A stretch of 64,000 nucleotides of DNA from Arenicola marina (Eukaryota; Annelida; Polychaeta; Arenicolidae), in contig OZ025257.1 in NCBI GenBank assembly GCA_964019135.1, positions 16,643,971 to 16,707,970 of the forward strand, in the 5' to 3' direction. Within the stretch, counting starts at the first letter, position 1. Every line of letters starts with the position of its first letter. This document shows, piece by piece, positions 57,501-64,000 of this stretch. Position numbers and translations under genes: made by a program. The notes beneath the pieces were generated by a model that was not told where the DNA came from, made no database searches, and saw only the letters and a list, made by a program, of their open reading frames with translations.

Positions 57501-60500
57501 GGTTGTGGATGGATGTTCCCCTGTTTAGCCCCATTTGGCGGAGTATTCAAGTTTCTGAAGTGCCCCCCCTCAATGAGGACATCTCAAATTTGAAAAAAAA
57601 ACTGGTCAACATTGAATGCACTGTTTCATTAAATGTAACAACATTTAGAATTCAGAATGAAAAATAAATTTTATGTTTTAGGACTACAAATGAAAAGTTA
57701 AATGATTTGTAGTTATGTTAGTTTTACAGAAATGTGAAAACAGCAAAGATGTTATTGTGAATTGCAATTTGTTATGGCACCAGGAGAGTTTCACCGGCAA
57801 AAAGGCTGGTATCTGCTGCCACTTTAGTGCAAGCCTGTATTTTCAATGAGGAAATCTCAAATTTGAAAAAAAACTTGTCAACATTGAATGCATTGATTTA
57901 TTAAATGTAACCACATTTAGAATTCAGAATGAACAATAAATTTTATGTTTTAGGACTACTAAATTTGTTTTTTAGCAAAATGGCCCCTGGCCCCAGAGTC
58001 AGCCATATTGGAACCAAATCCTCCAACCACCACTTCAATTTTAAAATCGATATAACTCCGAAAGCTCACCATAGATTTCAAATGCACGCTACAAAAAGCA
58101 ACTAAATTATATTTCCAATCATCAGAAAGTGAAATTTCGATTCCGGCATAAGAATTGACGTTCCGCCGCCAGGTGAAACAGGGGGACTATCAGCCTAAAG
58201 TCGGCCATATTGGAACCAAATTCTCCTACCCCCACTTCAATTTTAAAATCGATATGACTCCGAAAGCTCACCATAGATTTCAAATGCACGCTACAGAAAG
58301 CAACTAAATTATATTTCCAACCAACAGAAAGTGAAATTTCGATTCCGGCATAACAATTGACGTTCCGCCGCCAGGTGAAACAGGGGGACTATCAGCCTAA
58401 AGTCGGCCATATTGGAACCAAATTTTCCTACCCCCACTTCCATTTTAAAATTGATATAACTCCGAAAGCTCACCATAGATTTCAAATGCACGCTACAAAA
58501 AGCAACTAAATTATATTTCCAATCAACAGAAAGTGAAATTTTGATTCCGGCATAAGAATTGACATTCCGCCGCCAGGTGAAACAGGGGGACTATCAGCCT
58601 AAAGTCGGCCATATTGGAACCAAATTCTCCTACCCCCACTTCAATTTTAAAATCGATATAACTCCGAAAGCTCACCATAGATTTCAAATGCACGCTACAA
58701 AAAGCAACTAAATTATATTTCCAATCAACAGAAAGTGAAATTTCGATTCCGGCATAAGAATTGACGTTCCGCCGCCAGGTGAAACAGGGGGACTATCAGC
58801 CTAAAGTCGGCCATATTGGAACCAAATTCTCCTACCCCCACTTCAATTTTAAAATCGATATAACTCCGAAAGCTCACCATAGATTTCAAATGCACGCTAC
58901 AAAAAGCAACTAAATTATATTTCCAATCAACAGAAAGTGAAATTTCGATTCCGGCATAAGAATTGACGTTCCGCCGCCAGGTGAAACAGGGGGACTATCA
59001 GCCTAAAATCGGCCATATTGAAACCAAATTCTCCTACCCCCACTTCAATTTTAAAATCGATATAACTCCGAAAGTTCACCATAGACTTCAAATGCACGCT
59101 ACAAAAAGCAACTAAATTATATTTCCAATCAACAGAAAGTGAAATTTTGATTCCGGCATAAGAATTGACATTCCGCCGCCAGGTGAAACAGGGGGACTAT
59201 CAGCCTAAAGTCGGCCATATTGGAACCAAATTCTCCTACCCCCACTTCAATTTTAAAATCGATATAACTCCGAAAGCTCACCATAGATTTCAAATGCACG
59301 CTACAAAAAGCAACTAAATTATATTTCCAATCAACAGAAAGTGAAATTTCGATTCCGGCATAACAATTGACGTTCCGCCGCCAGGTGAAACAGGGGGACT
59401 ATCAGCCTAAAGTCGGCCATATTGGAACCAAATTCTCCTACCCCCACTTCAATTTTAAAATCGATATAACTCCGAAAGCTCACCATAGATTTCAAGTGCA
59501 CGCTACAAAAAGCAACTAAATTATATTTCCAATCAACAGAAAGTGAAATTTCGATTCCGGCATAAGAATTGACGTTCCGCCGCCAGGTGAAACAGGGGGA
59601 CTATCAGCCTAAAGTCGGCCATATTGGAACCAAATTCTCCTACCCCCACTTCAATTTTAAAATCGATATAACTCCGAAAGCTCACCATAGATTTCAAATG
59701 CACGCTACAAAAAGCAACTAAATTATATTTCCAATCAACAGAAAGTGAAATTTTGATTCCGGCATAAGAATTGACATTCCGCCGCCAGGTGAAACAGGGG
59801 GACTATCAGCCTAAAGTCGGCCATATTGGAACCAAATTCTCCTACCCCTATTTCAATTTTAAAATCGATATAACTCCGAAAGCACACCATAGATTTCAAA
59901 TGCGCGCTACAAAAAGCAACTAAATTATATTTCCAATCAACAGAAAGTGAAATTTCGATTCCGGCATAAGAATTGACGTTCCGCCGCCAGGTGAAACAGG
60001 GGGACTATCAGCCTAAAGTCGGCCATATTGGAACCAAATTCTCCTACCCCCACCTCAATTTTAAAATCGATATAACTCCGAAAGCTCACCATAGATTTCA
60101 AATGCACGCTACAAAAAGCAACTACATTATATTTCCAATCAACAGAAAGTGAAATTTCGATTCCGGCATAAGAATTGACGTTCCGCCGCCAGGTGAAACA
60201 GGGGGACTATCAGCCTAAAGTCGGCCATATTGGAACCAAATTCTCCTACCCCCACTTCAATTTTAAAATCGATATAACTCCGAAAGCGCACCATAGATTT
60301 CGAATGCGCGCTACAAAAAGCAACTAAATTATATTACCAATCAACAGAAAGCGAAAATTTCGATTCCGGCATAAGAATTGACGTTCCGCCGCCATGTGAC
60401 CCAGGGGGACTATTTGCCTCTGTTTACCAGTGTCCACTGGCACTACCCACTGTAACAACGAACTTTCCTTTTCTGGAAAAGTCTATATATAGGGGCCAAG

Positions 60501-61195
60501 GGGTCGGCCACAAAACTTTCCCCCACGTGACAATTTGCATATGCATTGTTTTAGTCCGCGACCCGCCGCAAAGTAAACACTGTCGACGTCCCAAGCAATA
60601 TGTAAACATGAACACGTGCAAAGCCAACAGAGCGTGATGAAAATGGTTAATGCGCATGCGCCGATTTCCAGAACAGGAAAGGTTTTCTTGATATGGAAAC
60701 GATTTCCATAAAAGGGTTTGAGAATCGACCTGCCTATGTGCCCCGTTCAAAACAGCACAGACCTTCGGGAGAAGATTGCGGCTGATTGAAACGAGACTGT
60801 CCAGGCTGGTTCCATGACCCCTAAATTAACCGGACATGACTGGTATAAATATTTCGTTGACATTCGGCGCAACCCGACCGGCAGGTCCGGAAGAGCCTGA
60901 GTATACCGGGCGGCCTACCGGTCCTGGCCCAAACAAAGTCTGCAAAGAAATGGCAAAATGCGCCCGGCCCCGGTCTCGGTGAGGCCTGACTGTCTCTGAG
61001 TCTGAGGCTGAGCCTGTGACAGTGTGAGGCTGAGGCTCGTGAGGGACCATAAAAACCTAACCATTCATCTTTTACATATAATATTGAGAACACGATAGCA
61101 AAGAAATACGTCAGATATGAGCTATACTATATAATATTCGTTAGAAATATAAAATATACTTGCTTTAGGCCAGCTTGACGCCAGAACGCTGTCAT
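54372..61195 (-). CDS. ATP5F1E: ATP5F1E, ATP synthase F1 epsilon subunit (2 exons, 57 aa)
   Basis: Smallest subunit of the mitochondrial ATP synthase F1 stalk. Exon 1 (61164-61195) reads MTAFWRQAGL plus two bases; exon 2 (54372-54513) reads YVQYSQICAQIVRQVLKGEA, KELAAKRNVGHARV, TYWKDGKPVQ, then SK and a TAA. Human is [20 protein letters not shown]; the fly protein has a similar C-terminal NGKPAQ. The exons join in frame only if intron 1 uses a GC donor (GCAAGT, 61158-61163) with the TAG acceptor at 54514-54516. The last codons overlap a perfect GTAAGT (54374-54379), so splicing to a further exon is an alternative to the TAA stop. The 6.6-kb intron is filled by a TIR element with satellite DNA. 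In human, ATP5F1E lies next to TUBB1. Confidence 0.88.
55195..55965. mobile_element. nested TIR element splitting the left arm
   Basis: Its ends are themselves inverted and diverged: GAATGGATGCTCGCATACC and (reverse complement) GAATGAATACGCACGCACC, followed on both sides by GAAAGAAGTGTC. The uninterrupted right arm of the host element shows the empty site. Confidence 0.55.
56062..56075 (+). promoter_or_regulatory. CTCF-like motif in the ATP5F1E intron element
   Basis: CCAGTAGAGGGCGC fits all 14 positions of CCRSYAGRKGGCRS. It lies just inside the left arm of the TIR element. Confidence 0.5.
56847..56936. mobile_element. 90-bp MITE related to the one at 61.3 kb
   Basis: Starts CACAGGCACAGTGAATCAGT and ends with the inverted ACTGTGCCTGTG. 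Same ends as the 296-bp element at 61336-61631 but a shorter interior; no clear target duplication. Confidence 0.5.
57568..57960. repeat. ~275-bp direct repeat leading into the satellite
   Basis: A segment of about 115 bases starting TCAATGAGG at 57568 recurs at 57843 (shared CATTTAGAATTCAGAATGAA and TTTTATGTTTTAGGACTAC). Confidence 0.8.
57975..60420. repeat. 202-bp satellite, 12 tandem units
   Basis: Copies of a 202-base unit (start TCGGCCATATTGGAACCAAA) recur at exactly 202-base spacing from 57999 to 60221. The first and last units are the most diverged. The variant ATTTTGATTCC with GACATTCCGCC marks units 3, 6 and 9, giving a 606-base higher-order period in part of the array. It has no coding frame and lies inside the TIR element in the ATP5F1E intron. 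Confidence 0.95.
61164..61195 (-). CDS. ATP5F1E: ATP5F1E exon 1
   Basis: Ten codons plus two bases from the ATG at 61193-61195; MTAFWRQAGL matches the conserved epsilon N-terminus. Followed by GCAAGT, a typical GC-type donor. A GT lies four bases further but would shift the frame. Confidence 0.82.
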
Positions 61196-61218
61196 TTTGT
61201 CTGGTTAGGCTTCCGAAA

Positions 61219-61230
61219 GTGACCTTCCGC
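61219..61230 (-). promoter_or_regulatory. ETS-like and ERR-half-site-like motifs upstream of ATP5F1E
   Basis: Minus strand GCGGAAGGTCAC combines a GGAA core with AAGGTCA, elements common at promoters of oxidative-phosphorylation genes. It is only about 25-35 bases from the ATG, so it could lie in the 5' UTR. Confidence 0.25.
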
Positions 61231-61335
61231 TCGTTCTCACAGCGAGGTTGACACCAAACTACATACCGGAAAATTTAACATAAACTGATCAATGCTATCT
61301 CGCTGTAACACTCATCGTAAATCTTCCTCATAATT

Positions 61336-61631
61336 CACGGGCACAGTAAATCAGTGGAGGGGGGAGGCCGGGGGGGGGGGGGGTAGGGGGCCCCATAACG
61401 CATACTAAACACACAGTACATGTCTCGTTTACTTATTGATGAAATAAATAAATTACTTAGAAAGCGGACTTAGGCATTTATGAGGCCCGTCAAGCGCGGT
61501 AAAAGTGCGATATTGGGGGTTGAAGCGGGTGCCTGTCGCTCAGTTCCAGCGGGAGTTGGACACCTTGTGTGTTTGGTATACGTTGTGCCCCCCCCCCCGG
61601 CCTCCCCCTCCACTGATTTACTGTGCCTGTG
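61336..61631. mobile_element. hAT-like MITE with 8-bp target duplication
   Basis: Ends CACGGGCACAGTAAATCAGT and (reverse complement) CACAGGCACAGTAAATCAGT; flanked by TCATAATT (61328-61335) and TCATAATA (61632-61639), a near-exact 8-bp duplication as in hAT insertions. Poly-G and poly-C tracts face each other next to the ends. It lies just upstream of ATP5F1E exon 1. Confidence 0.72.
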
Positions 61632-61639
61632 TCATAATA

Positions 61640-62034
61640 TAAAGGTTGTGTTCCAAGGTCGGAAAGGAAATAGACATGTTGCTTGTGGTCACCATTTTTT
61701 TTCAGATTAAAATGCCATGGGATAGAAGTCAGACAGTGATTGCACGGATACCAATAGTTGCGGAAATGATTGATACAATTTTAGAGCAGTCTTTTACCAA
61801 ATATGTGACTTGATGAATATAAATTATATTTTATTATCTTTTGCACGATTCTAAACGAGCTGACTGCTATTATTACCATTTCGTCATGGTGCATCTTCAT
61901 ATGCGCAAATACACATATATGGAATGAAAAAACTTGTTCTGACCAAATATTTGACCTATTTTATTTATGATAATTATATATTCTCACTGCTATTTTGCAC
62001 GATTTTAAACCATCGGCTTGCTAGTCTTATTATT
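61640..62034. other. AT-rich spacer with a degenerate direct repeat
   Basis: TTTTGCACGATTCTAAAC near 61839 recurs as TTTTGCACGATTTTAAAC near 61992, with similar flanks. No gene. Confidence 0.5.
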
Positions 62035-63415
62035 TAGATGTCTTAACTTTCTATTGGTAAGACCAAGGCTTTTGATACTGTCAGCAGATCTGGCTTGTAC
62101 AAAATCTTGGAGTGTATTGGGTACCCCCGCAGATTACTTAACCTTATCCGCTCCTTTCATGAACACTCGTTCAGCACAGTACAGTTCGACGGAGCAACAG
62201 ACAATTCCGAGAGCTTCCAAGTCAGAAATGGCGTGAAGCAGGGTTGTGTTTTTGCGCTAACTTTATTTGGCATCTTCTTCTCTATGCTTCTTACTCACGC
62301 ATTTAATGAGGATGCGGACGGTGTTTACTTGCACACCAGATCTGATGGGAAGCTGTACAACCTTTCAAGGTTGCGCGCTAAGTCCAAGCGGAGGCGCTTC
62401 CTAATAAGAGAACTGCTATTCGCTGACGACGCAGCGTTGGTTGCGCACTCAGAAAGCCAGCTACAGAGACTCATGGATCGGCTCTCAAATGCGTGTACTT
62501 TATTTGCTTTGGCTATTAGTGTTAAAAAAACAGTCGTGCTGAGCCAAGGGGCTATCACACCGCTAGTGATTACCCTTAACAACATGCCTTTAGAGGTAGT
62601 TAATAAGTTTTGTTACCTGGGAAGTACCGTCACGGATAATCTATCCCTGGACGAGGAAATAAATACTCGAATTGGAAAGGCAGCCACCATGTTTGGTAGG
62701 TTAAACAAACGTGCTTGGCGTAATTCAAAACTTACCATTCGCACCAAAATGCTAATCTACAGGGCGTGCGTTCTAAGTAGCTTGCTGTATGGCAGTGAAA
62801 CGTGGACTACGTATTGTAGCCAAGAAAGTAAATTGAATATCTTCCATTTTCGTTGCGAAACATTTTAGGCATATCTTGGCAAGACAAGGTCACGAATGCT
62901 AAAGTGTTAGCCCGGGCCAACCTACCAAGCATTCTTGCTCTTGTGAAGCAAAGTCGTCTACGTTGGCTTGGGAACGTTCATCGTATGCAAGATGAACGCA
63001 TTCCCAAGGATGTGCTATACGGTGAATTCGTCGACGGCAAAAGGCCAACTGGACGGCCAAAGCTTAGGTTTAAGGATGTTTGTAAGCGGGACATGAAAGC
63101 TTTCGGCATCGATCCAGATTCTTGGGAGGACTTAATTGGCATCCCAAAAGAGGGGATGGGCACGTGTCGTGCGTGACGGAATGGCCCACCACGACTCACT
63201 ATGGTTTGTGAAACTGGGCTTGAAACGCCAATCTAGGCGTCCACCAGCGAGCACAAACCAAAATCTATCGACAGGTCACCGTTGCGATGACTGCAGAAAG
63301 CTCTGTCGATCACAGACAGGCTTATTCAGTCATCAGCGTAAATGCCGCGTTACGAATCGTATAACTTAAACCAAACAAAGCTGCAAATCCATCGTCTTTC
63401 GCAGACGGACGGATG
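62035..63415 (+). mobile_element. 5'-truncated LINE (reverse transcriptase C-terminal half and zinc finger)
   Basis: Starts within the reverse transcriptase at KTKAFDTVSR, then GVKQGCVFA, the catalytic LLFADDAALVAHS, GSTVTDNLSLDEEI, LLYGSETWTTY, LGISWQDKVTNAKVLARANL, RLRWLGNVHRM and RPTGRPKLRFKDVCKRD. A C-terminal C2H2-type finger follows (CDDCRKLCR, H, C). Three overlapping frames are needed: shifts lie near 62860 and 63130, so this copy is dead. The sequence resembles widespread animal LINEs with a 3' zinc finger, but the clade is not assigned. The 5' part, including any endonuclease, is absent, the usual result of incomplete reverse transcription. Confidence 0.88.
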
Positions 63416-63684
63416 CCAACCATAACTTTTCATTGGAGTTTGTGTCAATGACTTCGGAACATCTGATAAGCGTTATCCCATAGTTTTATGTATTACTTTT
63501 GATTGTAAGTATAATTCATGTCCTGTGACTACGACTCGATATGAAGCATTGTACAAAAAACACGGGAAGGCCGTGGCCACATTTCGCCACATCTATACTA
63601 ACAAAGACAAAAAGCCACTCCCCACCTTAACACAATGTGACGCCTGTACGATGGTTGTGCCGAGAAATGCACTTTAAAAAAAAG

Positions 63685-63790
63685 CCCGATAGCCACCCGA
63701 TGAGGCTGAGAGCCTAACGCTACGTGGATCGGGGCTTTCATCTCCGCTGTGGTCATGTCTGTGTGCATGGTTCCTAAGTCTTTCTTTTGC
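63685..63790 (+). mobile_element. decayed copy of the tRNA-derived SINE
   Basis: Shares GAGAGCCTAA, ACGTGGATCGG and CCGCTGTGGTCATGTC with the SINE at 7455-7638 (opposite orientation). The A-box region is lost. Confidence 0.55.
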
Positions 63791-63794
63791 GACC

Positions 63795-63925
63795 GGGGGG
63801 GGGGGGGGGTAGGAGTGGTCCACTGAAAACTTGCGACGGACTGAGGAGGGGGAATCCAAGCCGCCTCAGATTGCTTTCTTCCTCAAGACAAAGACAAAGG
63901 TGGGGGGAGGGGGGTCCACGCTTCA
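63795..63925 (-). repeat. copy of the poly-G-headed dispersed repeat
   Basis: Inverted match to 42440-42560 with shared CCACTGAAAACTTGCGAC and TTCTTCCTCAAGA. Family unknown. Confidence 0.55.
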
Positions 63926-64000
63926 GATGGCCTAAATTATGCCTTAAAAAACTGCATTTTTGCTAAAATGGGAGGGTCCGGACCCTCTAAAGTCCCAGAG

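Larger units (their letters stand above)
54975..60930. mobile_element. ~6-kb TIR element in ATP5F1E intron 1 carrying a satellite array
   Basis: The right arm (about 60662-60930, inverted) matches two left pieces, 54975-55194 and 55966-56045. Matching segments include GCTCTTCCGGACCTGC, CATGTCC, GTGCTGTTTTGAAC, CAGGTCGATTCTCAAACCC and GAAACGATTTCC in inverted orientation. The left arm is split by a nested element. The interior contains the 202-bp satellite array and no transposase. Target duplications were not resolved. Confidence 0.65.

Noticed and set aside
62095-62868. Host gene encoding a 257-aa protein
   Set aside because: It is reverse transcriptase of a truncated LINE with frame shifts downstream.

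Overview
This is a eukaryotic (animal) window: genes are split by GT-AG introns, protein-coding sequence is sparse, and most of the DNA is introns, minisatellites and mobile elements. Five genes are recognisable, all on the minus strand. Left to right they are BPHL (valacyclovir hydrolase-like, 5' part only), two complete head-to-tail beta-tubulin genes, PSMG4 (proteasome assembly chaperone 4, complete) and ATP5F1E (ATP synthase epsilon subunit, apparently complete). From memory of the human map, BPHL-TUBB2A-TUBB2B-PSMG4 are neighbours at 6p25 and TUBB1-ATP5F1E are neighbours at 20q13, so the window looks like the unduplicated ancestor of two human tubulin loci. That suggests a non-vertebrate deuterostome; a cephalochordate such as amphioxus fits well, but the species cannot be proven from sequence alone.

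Layout. 1-15.9 kb: BPHL exons 1-3 (15.76-15.87, 7.69-7.79, 6.55-6.72 kb) with introns holding a 21-bp minisatellite (3.8-5.9 kb), a degenerate ~25-bp array, tRNA-derived SINEs and a 3-kb 19-bp minisatellite (9.06-12.06 kb). 16.3-17.5 kb: nested TA-flanked terminal-inverted-repeat (TIR) elements. 18.7-22.3 kb: beta-tubulin A. 22.8-26.1 kb: a foldback element and small MITEs. 27.1-32.6 kb: beta-tubulin B, whose introns carry four more TIR elements. 33-41 kb: mostly non-coding, with one unassigned putative exon (34.5-34.7 kb) and two TIR elements. 41.3-43.0 kb: PSMG4. 43.2-47.9 kb: a large inverted-repeat structure holding the broken remains of a Ty3/gypsy-type LTR element with its two LTRs in opposite orientation. 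49.0-51.8 kb: a 38-bp minisatellite. 54.4-61.2 kb: ATP5F1E, whose single intron is filled by a ~6-kb TIR element carrying twelve 202-bp satellite units and a nested TIR element. 62.0-63.4 kb: the 3' part of a LINE.

The genes are housekeeping genes with unrelated jobs (mitochondrial hydrolase, microtubules, proteasome assembly, ATP synthase), so their linkage is ancestral synteny rather than a pathway. The most interesting signals are the double-paralogon synteny, strong exon-specific gene conversion between the tubulins, a GC-AG intron in ATP5F1E, and two foldback elements with exact 9-bp target duplications that share a core carrying CTCF-like motifs. Coordinates come from reading the sequence by eye; homology calls rest on recalled family sequences, with no database search.
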